From: Candidatus Aphodousia faecigallinarum
GTDB lineage: Bacteria > Pseudomonadota > Gammaproteobacteria > Burkholderiales > Burkholderiaceae_F
Direction: 5' to 3'
DNA length: 35,841 nt
NCBI GenBank assembly: GCA_018714755.1
Contig: DVMY01000082.1
Coordinates: forward strand, 1 to 35,841
In this document: in pieces, positions 17,343-28,400 of the stretch
Position numbering within the stretch: the first letter of the stretch is position 1
How the letters are laid out: each line of letters begins with the position of its first letter
Program-made: the position numbers and the translations under genes
The notes under the pieces: model-generated
Databases searched by the model: none
Seen by the model: only the letters and a program-made list of their open reading frames with translations
Told to the model about the DNA's origin: nothing

Positions 17343-17371
17343 TGGGGATCACCTATTTAGGTTAAACTACA
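17343..17371 (+). promoter_or_regulatory. Possible glnD promoter
   Basis: TTGGGG (17343-17348) and AACTAC (17366-17371) are 17 bp apart in the 200-bp divergent gap between fabF and glnD. Matches to the consensus are modest and the alternative TAAACT overlaps. This is a weak prediction. Confidence 0.25.
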
Positions 17372-17426
17372 AACATTGTCCGGCGCATCAAATTGTTATT
17401 TCTCACAACCGATACCTGATTGAACC

Positions 17427-19976
17427 ATGTCCGATTGCATCGCTGATTTTAAAGAACACTCTCAGAGACTGGCCGAGAACTTTTTAAAAGACGCTCGAGT
17501 CAGCACCTATTTAAAAGGGCACACAAAGGCGGCAGATGATTGTGTCACTCAGTTGGCGCTGACTGAAGGTTTGGATGATCAAATCGCTCTTGTCGCACTC
17601 GGCGGTTATGGCAGACGTGAGCTTTTCCCCTGCTCGGATTTGGATGTGATGGTGCTCACGGAAAAAGAACCGGATAAAGAGTGCGCCGAAAGAATTGAAC
17701 ATTTTCTGATGCGCCTCTGGGACATGGGGCTTACCGTCGGCAGCAGTGTTCGCACGGTTGAAAGCGCGCTTGAAGAAAGTGCCAAGGACATCACCGTTCA
17801 AACTGCCTTGCTTGAAGCGCGTTTAATCAGCGGCAACGCCCTTTTGTTCGCTCAGTTGCAGAAGGAATTCTTCAACCAAATGGATGCGGCGAGCTTTTAT
17901 CGGGCCAAAGCGCTCGAAATGAAACAACGCCATCAAAAGTTTGAAGACACGCCTTACGCGCTGGAACCCAATGTAAAGGAAAGTCCCGGAGGGTTGCGCG
18001 ACCTTCATGTTCTGTTTTGGTGTTCACACGCGGCCGCCATGGGTTCAACACCTGAAGAAATGCTCGAAAGCGAGACCATCTCCGAACGGGAAGCGGACAA
18101 ACTCAAAGAAGTTCATCACGCGCTGATGACTTTTCGAATTTATTTGCATTTGATCGCCAAACGTCATGAGGATCGGTTGATTTTCGATCTTCAAACTCAA
18201 GTCGCTCAGGCCGCGGGCTACAAGGACACTGAAAATCAGCTCGCCAGCGAAGCGCTTATGAAGCGCTACTATTTGACCGCCAAATCAGTTCGCCAGCTCA
18301 CCGACATCTTCATGCAAATGTTTGAAGACAAGTTCTTCAACGAGGGCTACGTTCAGGAAACGGTTATTGACCGCTCATTCATCGCCCGCGGCTACACGCT
18401 TGACATCACTCACGAGGGCGCTTTTAAAGATGACCCCAACGCCATTTTGCGAGCTTTTTACCTCCTGGAGAGTTCTTCGCCGCTTAAACGTTTGAGCGTG
18501 TCATTATTGCGTGAACTTTTGAGCGCGCGCGAATTGATTAACGACTCCTTCAGAAGCGATCCGGCCAATAAACGCATGTTCATGCAGATCATCAAAATGC
18601 CTCACGGCGTGAGTCACGCGCTTACCGATCTCAATCAGTGGGGGATCTTAGGATTGTTTCTTCCGGAGTTTCAACACATTGTCGGCCAAATGCAGCACGA
18701 TCTGTTTCATACCTACACGGTTGATCAGCACACAATCAGAGTGGTAAGAAACATCCGCTATTTCACCCGAAGCGAATATGCGCACGAGTACCCTATTTGC
18801 ACCCGTCTGATGCAAACCATGAAGGATTCCTGGCGTTTAGTTCTCGCCGCTCTCTTTCATGATATCGGCAAAGGATTGGGAGGCCATCATGAAAAGGTGG
18901 GTGCGGAAATTTTTCAAAAATTTTGCGAACGTTTTGAAATTGACAAGCACACAACCGAGTATTTGCTTTTCTTGGTGCGAGAACACTTAACGATGAGCCT
19001 TGTCGCTCAAAAGCAAGACCTCTCCGATCCCGATGTCATTCGACGTTTCGCCGATATCGTGAAGACCGAAGAACGACTCAATGGTCTGTTTTTATTGACC
19101 GTTTGCGACATCCGCGCCACCGGCCCCAAAGTATGGACTCGATGGAAGAGTCAGCTGCTGCAGGATCTTTATTGGCAAACTTTGCCATTGGTTCGACAAG
19201 GCGGCGCGCCTGACAGAGAGTCTCTTCTGCTTCAACGACAAAAAGACGCCGCTCAAATGATTCTTCAAGCCGGAGTGGCAAGCGAGCAAATTGAAGCCAT
19301 TTGGAAAACACTGACGCTGCAATACTATCTGCGTCACACAGCCGAGAGCATCGCCTGGCAAACCATATCGCTCGCACGAGTTTTTCCGACCGAGTCCCCC
19401 TTTGTCGCCACTCGCGTATTGCCTCAAGGCGCTGGCATTGAAATTCTAGTTTACACACCAGACCGCTCCGGGCTTTTTGCGAGCATTTTGGGCTTTTTAC
19501 AAAAGAAACGCTTCTCCGTCTTAGACGCGCGTATCTACACAACGCTCGATCACAAAGCTTTTGACACCTTTGTGGTTTCTGACAACGGCTCAAGGGATAT
19601 TGATGACCTCGCAACCAATCTTGTCGGTGAACTTACCGATTGGCTTGAAAATCCAAAAGAACTTCCCAAAAGTAAACCCGGCAAATTATCACGCCGCTCA
19701 CGCCACTTCCCGCTGCAACCGTTAGTCAATATTGAAGCCGATGAATCCGGAAGAAACTATCTGCTGTCGGTGACCTGCATGGATAGAATTGGATTGTTAT
19801 TTGATATTGCAACAATATTAAATAAATATCATGTTAATCTTCAAACAGCTAAAATTATGACCATGGGAGAACGCGTGGAAGACGTTTTCCTCATTGACGG
19901 AGAAGCGCTTAAAGACATCCCCACGACTGTGGCGATTGAAAAAGATTTACTGGAAGTCTTAATGCCAAATATTTAA
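17427..19976 (+). CDS. glnD: Bifunctional uridylyltransferase/uridylyl-removing enzyme (PII modifier)
   Basis: GlnD senses glutamine and uridylylates or de-uridylylates PII proteins (GlnB/GlnK), setting nitrogen assimilation. The 849-residue protein has the nucleotidyltransferase motif 'GGYGRRELFPCSDLDVMVL' (residues 59-77, metal-binding D71/D73). It then has the GlnD linker 'LEPNVKESPGGLRDLHVLFW', the HD hydrolase 'LFHDIGKGLGGHHEK' (H478/D479), and two ACT domains near 665-740 ('RSGLFASILGFLQKKRFSVL') and 775-849 ('DRIGLLFDIATILNKYHVN'). All domains are complete and both activities are expected. Bases about 19790-19860 in the second ACT domain are markedly more AT-rich than the rest of the gene. 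It ends 20 nt from the convergent PepSY-like gene with no visible terminator. Confidence 0.96.
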   Translation: MSDCIADFKEHSQRLAENFLKDARVSTYLKGHTKAADDCVTQLALTEGLDDQIALVALGGYGRRELFPCSDLDVMVLTEKEPDKECAERIEHFLMRLWDMGLTVGSSVRTVESALEESAKDITVQTALLEARLISGNALLFAQLQKEFFNQMDAASFYRAKALEMKQRHQKFEDTPYALEPNVKESPGGLRDLHVLFWCSHAAAMGSTPEEMLESETISEREADKLKEVHHALMTFRIYLHLIAKRHEDRLIFDLQTQVAQAAGYKDTENQLASEALMKRYYLTAKSVRQLTDIFMQMFEDKFFNEGYVQETVIDRSFIARGYTLDITHEGAFKDDPNAILRAFYLLESSSPLKRLSVSLLRELLSARELINDSFRSDPANKRMFMQIIKMPHGVSHALTDLNQWGILGLFLPEFQHIVGQMQHDLFHTYTVDQHTIRVVRNIRYFTRSEYAHEYPICTRLMQTMKDSWRLVLAALFHDIGKGLGGHHEKVGAEIFQKFCERFEIDKHTTEYLLFLVREHLTMSLVAQKQDLSDPDVIRRFADIVKTEERLNGLFLLTVCDIRATGPKVWTRWKSQLLQDLYWQTLPLVRQGGAPDRESLLLQRQKDAAQMILQAGVASEQIEAIWKTLTLQYYLRHTAESIAWQTISLARVFPTESPFVATRVLPQGAGIEILVYTPDRSGLFASILGFLQKKRFSVLDARIYTTLDHKAFDTFVVSDNGSRDIDDLATNLVGELTDWLENPKELPKSKPGKLSRRSRHFPLQPLVNIEADESGRNYLLSVTCMDRIGLLFDIATILNKYHVNLQTAKIMTMGERVEDVFLIDGEALKDIPTTVAIEKDLLEVLMPNI

Positions 19977-19995
19977 TCGGTTGAGTCAACGACGG

Positions 19996-20424
19996 CTACC
20001 TGTTTTTCCGTTTAATCTCGACGTTATGGTAGCGGTTACGAAATTTAAGACCCACGTCCCAAATTTCGTCCAAACGAGTCGTTATCTTGTTGGCGCCCAA
20101 AACTTCCGCGCGAGGCCATTTTTGACGAATTTCTTTGAGAACCACATCAGGAATTTGATCCGCGAAGACATCCTCTTTGGCTTGGACGAGTTCACCGTTT
20201 TCCGCAATAAGCACTTCAACTTCCCGATGATCAATCTTGGCTTCAGCCTCGTAGGCATGACGATCCTCGTCCCAATCCCACTCGACGGCGACAACAGATG
20301 GATAAAGACTTGCAAATGTTTTCTTAACGGAATCCGGGAGCATGTCTGCCCGAATCTCGCCGGCGGCAGCAGACTGAACAACAAGCGCCGTTAAAGCAAC
20401 AAAAAGGAAACTTTTCGAACGCAT
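19996..20424 (-). CDS. Secreted PepSY-like (DUF2874-type) small protein
   Basis: The 142-residue product starts at the ATG 20422-20424, directly behind a strong GAGGAGA. An upstream in-frame start would add 7 residues before the signal peptide. A Sec signal peptide (MRSKSFLFVALTALVVQSAAA) predicts periplasmic export. The mature part holds two related units, about residues 28-85 ('LPDSVKKTFASLYPSVVAVEWDWDED') and 88-142 ('IPDVVLKEIRQKWPRAEVLG'). Both have the pattern of PepSY-like / putative beta-lactamase-inhibitor-like domains. Members of this family have no well-established function. It lies 13 nt after the MTA/MTI phosphorylase gene and is last in the cluster. Domain assignment is by eye. 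Confidence 0.7.
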   Translation of the reverse strand: MRSKSFLFVALTALVVQSAAAGEIRADMLPDSVKKTFASLYPSVVAVEWDWDEDRHAYEAEAKIDHREVEVLIAENGELVQAKEDVFADQIPDVVLKEIRQKWPRAEVLGANKITTRLDEIWDVGLKFRNRYHNVEIKRKNR

Positions 20425-20437
20425 ATCTTCTCCTCGA

Positions 20438-21172
20438 TCAAACAAATTGATTTTGTCGGATCACTTCATTTAAAAGCCGAACGAGCGTTTGAACAGAGCG
20501 GTCCATGGAGGTCTTGATAAGCTCAAAATCGAGTTTTTCATCAACCAAGCCTGCCGCCCAATTCACGCTGAAACAAAGCAAAGCGTAACGAATCCCCAAT
20601 TCTCGGGCAAGCGCCGCTTCCGGCATTGCCGTCATGCCAACCATATCACAGCCATCCATGATCATGCGTTTGACTTCAGCGGCCGTTTCAAGTCGAGGCC
20701 CTTGTGTGCAACCGTATGTGCCTCGGTTATACACGAAAATCTTCAAAGAGTGCGCGGCATCCAACACTTTCTGTCGAAGCGATTCATCAAAAGGATGCGT
20801 AAAGTCAATATGCTGACACGGCATATTGACTTCTCCCCAGTAGGTGCTTTCACGTCCCGCTGTGTAATCAATGATCTGGTCGGCGAGCGTGAAGTGACCC
20901 GGAGCGTTTTCAGCGGCCATGCCACCCACAGAGCCCAAGGCTATGACATCGGTCACCCCCGACTGTTTTAACGCCCACATCTGAGCCTTATATGGAATTT
21001 GATGCGGCGCCAGGCGATGATCTTTTCCATGACGATGCAAAAGAGCGATCTTTTGTCCTTGGCAAAACCCCAAATCAAATGAAGCTTTACCGAAGGGCGT
21101 CTGAACCGTGACGGTTTGCGCCTCTAAAAGTTCAAATGACTCAAAGCCGCTTCCTACCACCAAACCTAACAT
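20438..21172 (-). CDS. S-methyl-5'-thioinosine / methylthioadenosine phosphorylase (PNP family 2)
   Basis: This 244-residue enzyme belongs to the MTAP/PNP family that cleaves 5'-methylthio-nucleosides with phosphate to salvage purine and methylthioribose-1-phosphate. Seen motifs are the phosphate site 'GSGF' (residues 8-11), 'LLHRHGKDHRLAPHQIPYKA' (about 44-63), 'ALGSVGGM', 'QIIDYTAGRESTYW' and 'GCTQGPRLETAAEVKRM'. The last is followed by 'DMVGMTAMPEAALARELGI'. The 'TQGPRLET' form matches, as far as I recall, the Pseudomonas methylthioinosine phosphorylase rather than classical MTAP. That would imply a prior adenosine deaminase step. The ATG is at 21170-21172, 4 nt after ligA. The substrate choice is inference. 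Confidence 0.8.
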   Translation of the reverse strand: MLGLVVGSGFESFELLEAQTVTVQTPFGKASFDLGFCQGQKIALLHRHGKDHRLAPHQIPYKAQMWALKQSGVTDVIALGSVGGMAAENAPGHFTLADQIIDYTAGRESTYWGEVNMPCQHIDFTHPFDESLRQKVLDAAHSLKIFVYNRGTYGCTQGPRLETAAEVKRMIMDGCDMVGMTAMPEAALARELGIRYALLCFSVNWAAGLVDEKLDFELIKTSMDRSVQTLVRLLNEVIRQNQFV

Positions 21173-21176
21173 GATC

Positions 21177-23264
<2,088 letters not shown>

Positions 23265-23266
23265 TC

Positions 23267-23292
23267 AAAAAAGAGCGACCGACCGGCCGCTC
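23267..23292 (-). terminator. Terminator-like hairpin immediately upstream of ligA
   Basis: On the minus strand the stem arms 23285-23292 and 23273-23280 (8 bp, one G-U pair, loop of 4) are followed by six T (A-run 23267-23272). It lies between the zipA-like stop and the ligA start in the same direction. It should terminate part of the zipA transcript or attenuate ligA. Confidence 0.75.
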
Positions 23293-23307
23293 CTTAAATG
23301 TGTTCAA

Positions 23308-24612
23308 CTAGTCTCTGGTGAAAAGCACACGAGCGCGGGGACTGCCGGGTTCAATGTTAGCCTTATACATGTCAGCGTAATATTTCTTAAGCTGATAATT
23401 GATAGATTGAGCCGACTCCGTATTAATGGGCCGATCCCGGGAATCTTGAAGCTGAAGATTTAACCGAGCGCACAAATCGTTGCAGACACTAAAGAGCGTG
23501 CGCAAGGGATTGGAATCTGGCTGGGCAAGCGGCGCGTCCAAAGCTATCGTGAGGTAGCGTCGATCGAAATCATCCTGCGTAAGAAAAATCGTCGCCTGAG
23601 AAATATGCTGAACGCTGCCCAAAAAGTAGCGCATCGGGTTGAGCTGCGTAAAGCCTGCCAATTGAGCGGCCTCGGCCACATCATTGGGATTAAGCGGCTC
23701 TTTGGAGGCCATGATGAAATTAAGCTGCACATCCAGTCGGGCCACATCGTTGTAGAGTTTTTGCGCGCGCTGAACAATTTCGTGCGATGCCTCGGTGTCA
23801 CTATCGGCTTCCAGAGCGATGCCAATTTGCTGAATGGTGGTCGCAAAACGGCTGGCATCCATTTCGTTGATGCAGCCCTGACGGTTGGCCAATAAGAGAA
23901 CTACAGCCAATTCGTTATAACGGCCAAGCGGATTCGGCTGATACCAACGCTTGTTGTCCACGCGGCGCAAATAAATGCGCAATGGCAAATTCAACTTTTG
24001 AAGCATGGCAACCATTTCCATCATCTTGCCGCCATCGACGGGACGAACCGACTGAACCATGCCGACCGTTTCGGTGACTTCATCGTATTGGAAACGAACC
24101 AAGCCTTCTTTTGGGATACTAGGACTAACAGGCGTTGTTTCTTGAGATTGCTGTTCTTCTTTTTTCTCTTCAACAACTTGAGGTTTTTCAGCCTCAAAAT
24201 TCAATGGCTCTTGTTTGGGAGCGACCTTTTCATGAGCAGCTTCTTTGGGTTGCTCTTTTTGTATTGCAGCTGATTGAACCACTTCCTGAGGCTTGACAAC
24301 TTCTTTTACGGGCTCTGTGGGCTTCAAGGCGACTGAATTATTAACAGGCTCTTCTTCAGAGACAGCTTCAACCTCAAAAGGCTCATCAATCAGTGATTGA
24401 TCATCTTTAAGTTGCGAGACCAAATCCCTCTGCGTCGATTCACGACGAGGCGGCTTAATCTGCGTCATCCGCTGATAGATTTCTTCCCTCGACTCTTTAC
24501 TTAGACCAACCTTGCTCTGATTGTTTTTCTTAGCTTCCATCCGGGACCAAAGAAATAATCCCACCAAAATCACGGCCGCGCCGATCACTAAGAAAAGGAC
24601 TGTCTCATTCAT
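23308..24612 (-). CDS. zipA: ZipA-like cell division protein
   Basis: ZipA tethers FtsZ to the inner membrane. The 434-residue protein starts at the ATG 24610-24612, behind GAGG; a TTG four codons earlier contains that site. It has one N-terminal transmembrane segment (about residues 4-24, 'LFLVIGAAVILVGLFLW') with a basic patch after it. A long linker rich in E, P, Q, V and K follows (about 35-170), then a folded C-terminal domain (about 175-434) with the layout of the ZipA FtsZ-binding domain ('FLGSVQHISQATIFLTQDDF'). Position beside smc and ligA supports the call, since this trio is typical of Betaproteobacteria. Sequence conservation in this family is low. Confidence 0.8.
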   Translation of the reverse strand: MNETVLFLVIGAAVILVGLFLWSRMEAKKNNQSKVGLSKESREEIYQRMTQIKPPRRESTQRDLVSQLKDDQSLIDEPFEVEAVSEEEPVNNSVALKPTEPVKEVVKPQEVVQSAAIQKEQPKEAAHEKVAPKQEPLNFEAEKPQVVEEKKEEQQSQETTPVSPSIPKEGLVRFQYDEVTETVGMVQSVRPVDGGKMMEMVAMLQKLNLPLRIYLRRVDNKRWYQPNPLGRYNELAVVLLLANRQGCINEMDASRFATTIQQIGIALEADSDTEASHEIVQRAQKLYNDVARLDVQLNFIMASKEPLNPNDVAEAAQLAGFTQLNPMRYFLGSVQHISQATIFLTQDDFDRRYLTIALDAPLAQPDSNPLRTLFSVCNDLCARLNLQLQDSRDRPINTESAQSINYQLKKYYADMYKANIEPGSPRARVLFTRD

Positions 24613-24742
24613 AAAAAACCTCAAAAGCGCAACGCTCGCTCGAAAGCGCTCCTGAAAAAATTCAGGAAGCAGTCAAACACACAATTTGCTATTTTAGATC
24701 AAGCACGCGGTTGTTTTCGAGCCAAAAGAAAATATTTTTTGC

Positions 24743-25378
24743 TTAATCGATCGGACGGTGCTTCGGGAAAAATCGTCCCCAAACTTTCAAAAAGACTTTC
24801 GCAATGGGACCTGAGCATACCGCTGTAATCAAAGTGCCTTCCCGAATACCTAAAATTTCTCCGAAAGCGATTAAAGAAAGACTCACAGCGCTCACAAGCA
24901 GGAATAAATCAACTGACATTTTAAGGGTTCCGAACGATCCGCCCCAGCGATTCATGATGGCCAGCACAAAACCTTCCGGCGGCAAAATGGCCAAGCGAGC
25001 GAAGACCAATGAAGCAATTCCCAGCGCGGTCAGTACACTGCCAACGAAAGCCATCAAGAGATGCTCAATGTAAGTTTGAGGCACGACATGGGAACTAATC
25101 CACAAGGACACATCGAAGATCATCCCGAAAACAAAGCAAATCGGCAATTGGCGCAGCGCTTTTTGCCATACAGCGCGATGGTCAATGATGATTTGCAAAA
25201 TAAAGAAGAAAACGTTCGTTAAAAAGACGAAAAAACCCATTGAAAAGTCAGTCATGTGATTGAGCACAAAAGCGACCGCGCTCACCGTGCCTGTTCCAAG
25301 GCCCGCGTTGGTGACAGTGGCGATACCCAAAGACATAATTGACAAACCAAAAAAGAAAATTACAAACCGTGCAAACAT
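24743..25378 (-). CDS. YczE/YyaS/YitT-type integral membrane protein
   Basis: The 211-residue product (ATG 25376-25378; a TTG two codons earlier is less likely) has five to six hydrophobic segments. Its N-terminus, 'FGLSIMSLGIATVTNAGLGT', is characteristic of YczE-like proteins, with 'SLVFARLAILPPEGFVLAIM' further on. Transport or regulatory roles have been suggested for relatives, but no substrate is known to me. It lies between smc and zipA, which are usually adjacent, so it looks like an insertion. No strong ribosome binding site is visible. A short hairpin (25458-25475) lies between it and smc. Confidence 0.75.
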   Translation of the reverse strand: MFARFVIFFFGLSIMSLGIATVTNAGLGTGTVSAVAFVLNHMTDFSMGFFVFLTNVFFFILQIIIDHRAVWQKALRQLPICFVFGMIFDVSLWISSHVVPQTYIEHLLMAFVGSVLTALGIASLVFARLAILPPEGFVLAIMNRWGGSFGTLKMSVDLFLLVSAVSLSLIAFGEILGIREGTLITAVCSGPIAKVFLKVWGRFFPKHRPID

Positions 25379-25445
25379 TTTCAACTCACAAAAAAAAAGA
25401 AAACACCACTCTCTTGCGAAATCAGCTCACAAGATAATCCATTCA

Positions 25446-25475
25446 AAAAAGGAATCACCGATCAAGACAGATCGG
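25446..25475 (-). terminator. Weak terminator-like hairpin after smc
   Basis: On the minus strand CCGATC/GATCGG arms (25470-25475 and 25458-25463) with a 6-nt loop are followed by a T-run, but only after about seven bases (A-run 25445-25450). The stem is short, so termination would be partial at best. Confidence 0.4.
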
Positions 25476-25486
25476 ATTTCGCCTCA

Positions 25487-28400
25487 TTAGGATTGAGGTT
25501 TTTGAGCGTATTGACTCGCTTCTGCGATATCCACACTCACCACTCGGGACACGCCGGGTTCCTTCATGGTCACACCAATCAGTTGATTGGTGTGTTCCAT
25601 CGTGACACGATGGTGGGTAATCATCATGAACTGCGTGTTATCGCTCATTGCACCGACCAATCTAGACAAGCGCTCTTGATTGGCCTCATCCAAAGGTGCG
25701 TCAATTTCATCCAGAAGGCAAAACGGCGCCGGATTGAGCGTGAAAAAGGCAAACACCAAGGCAATAGCCGTCAATGTTAATTCACCGCCGGAGAGCTGCC
25801 TGATGGAATGGTTGTGTTTGCCGGGAGGATTGGCAAACATTTCAATCCCGGCCTCCAGAGCATCTTCACTGGTCATTTCCAAACGCGCGTGACCGCCATT
25901 GAACAACTGGGTGAATTTTTTATTGAACGCCTCGTTGACACGATTAAACGTATCGGTCAACAACGCGCGAGTTTCATGATCAATTTTCTTAATAGCCGCC
26001 TCAATCGTTTCAATGGCCTTTTCCAAATCAGCCACTTCAGCATCAATGCGTTCGACCTCGGTCTGCTGAATCTTTAACTGTTCAAGCGCCGCGTGGTTAA
26101 CCGCACCCAATTGGGCCATGGCTTGCGCAAGACGCTCCACCTCCTGACGAAGCGCGTTTAATTTCGGACGTTCGGTCTCATAACGTGTTCTGAGCTCTTC
26201 TTCATCGAAATTAAATTCTTCGAGACGGCTTTTAACCGTTCCGTACTCGACTTCGTGCTGACCGCGTCTGGTCAATAAATCGCCCATGCGATTTTGTTCG
26301 CGCCGCTTGGCTTCTTCGACTTCGACCAAGGCGACCTCTTGGTTGGTGACCTGCTCTTCTATCAAAGTCAGTGACTGCTTAGCTTCATCCACTTCTAGTT
26401 GCGCCTGCTCTCTTTTTTGAAGCAGCTCTTGAAGTCCGGCTTTTTCGCTATCCTCATCGAGTTCTTCAAGCGAAGCGGTGACATGTTCAATCTTTTCGTT
26501 TAATTCCTGCTGTTCATTTTGGGCCAAAAGCTGCGCGCGCTGAGCCTCCGCTATCCGCTCGGAAAGCGATTTAAGAGTGATCTCAATCTCCCTTTGCGTG
26601 TAGGCGAAAACATTGAAATCCTGCTCGGCTCGAGCTAAATCTTCACGAGCCGCCTCCCAGGCAATACGTGCATCCTCTGATTTTTGCTGACGAGCGGCCA
26701 CCTCTTCGTCCATCAGGCTAAAACGCTCATCGGTCTCTTCAATGGAGGCTGTCGTCTCTTCAAGTTGTTCTTGAGCTTCTTGAATCCACTCGCCCAGCTC
26801 CTCGCTTCGATTTTTATACGCGTCGATAGCTGCCGTCAGTCGTGTAATTTCAAGCGCCAACTCACTTTCCTTAGCGCGAATAGTCTCAAAATGCGTATTC
26901 GTATTTTGCAGACGCTCAGAATAACGCGATACCGTCATGTGGGCTTGACCCAACTGCTGATGAAGCGCCTCAAGCTCATGGCGAAGAGCAAAACTCTCCT
27001 CTTCCAACGTGGTGATCTCTGCTCGTCTGGACAGCAAACCGGTCGAATCATCGGCCCAAAAATTAACGCTCACCTTGTCAATCATGTGACCTTGAGGCGT
27101 TACAAAGTGGCAGCCGGCCGGCAGCAAATGAGCATTGGACAGAGCTTCCTGAACACTGGAAGCAACAAAATAATGAGACAACCAACGAGTCAAAGCCGCA
27201 CGTGTCTCCTCATTTTGAGTGTTGAATTTTAACTTTTCAATCAAACCGCTCAAACCCTCAATCGGCTCGACTGTTTCCGGGGCAATGAGGGTTGAGTAGA
27301 AAGTAAGCTTTGCGGGCGGAGGTATGACTTCAAAAGCCCCGGCCATGGTTAAATTAGAGATTCCCAGTGCGTTGACCCGCTCACGAAGAACCGCTTCCAA
27401 TGCCCTCGTCCACTCTGCCTCCGGCTCCAACTTTTCAAAAAGACGGCTCAGCGACGACAAGCCCTGACGATCAAGCCACTCGGAAAGCTTGTCGCCTGTC
27501 AAAGACTTTTCTTCCAGCTCTTTAAGGGTCGTTAATTTTGCCGTGATAGCGGCAAGTCGCTGCTCTTTTTCATGAATGTCTTTTTGTGTGCCAAAAAGCG
27601 TTTCTCTGGCCTCTTCAAGCATCGCTTGAGACTCTTCTCTTTCAAGTCGAAGCGCTTCACTTTCTTCTTTGACTGCGACAAGCTCTTCTTTTAAAGACTC
27701 GTAGCGCCCCATGTCCGGAGCTTGTGTTTGGGCGGCTTCTCGCTTGAATTTTTCCAACCGCAGGGTCAACTCTTCCTTGGTTCTCGATAATCTTGCCAAC
27801 TCGAGAGACAACGCTTTGGAGTCATTTTCAATGCGCTGAGACTCGGCTTGCAACGCCTCATAAATTTTCTGCCTTTCTTGGGTAAGCTCCAAGGCGCTGT
27901 CTTTCTTTTCTTCAAGCGCAGCTTGACGCTCATTGGCTGTCTCAACCAGCTCTTCTTTTTCGCTTCGCTGCTCGGCAAGAAGATGAATTTTCTCTGCCTG
28001 AGAAGACACTTCTCTTTTTCTCGCCTCCAACATTGAGCGATAACTTTCAAGCTGGGTCTTCAGTAGCGCCCGTCTTTCAACAATCGATCGAATATTGCCC
28101 TCAACGGCTGAAATTTGTTTATCAACATCAGCCAAGGATTGCGTTTTACCGAGCACCACAATATTGGCGTCATTGAGTTTGGCTCTCAGATTCTGTAAAA
28201 GCTCGCGCAACCTGTTCAATTCCGAGTCATTTTTCCCCACCTCGGCTTGCGCCGCGGCAATTTGCGTGTTGACTCGATCAATGGCGTTTTTCGCTTCCAC
28301 CATCTGAGTAAACCACCACAAAGACTCCTTAGCCTGGCGTTGAGCGTTGAGCGTTTGATACTCTTCGGCCACCCGGGCCTCTTCTTCAAGGCGCTTCAAA

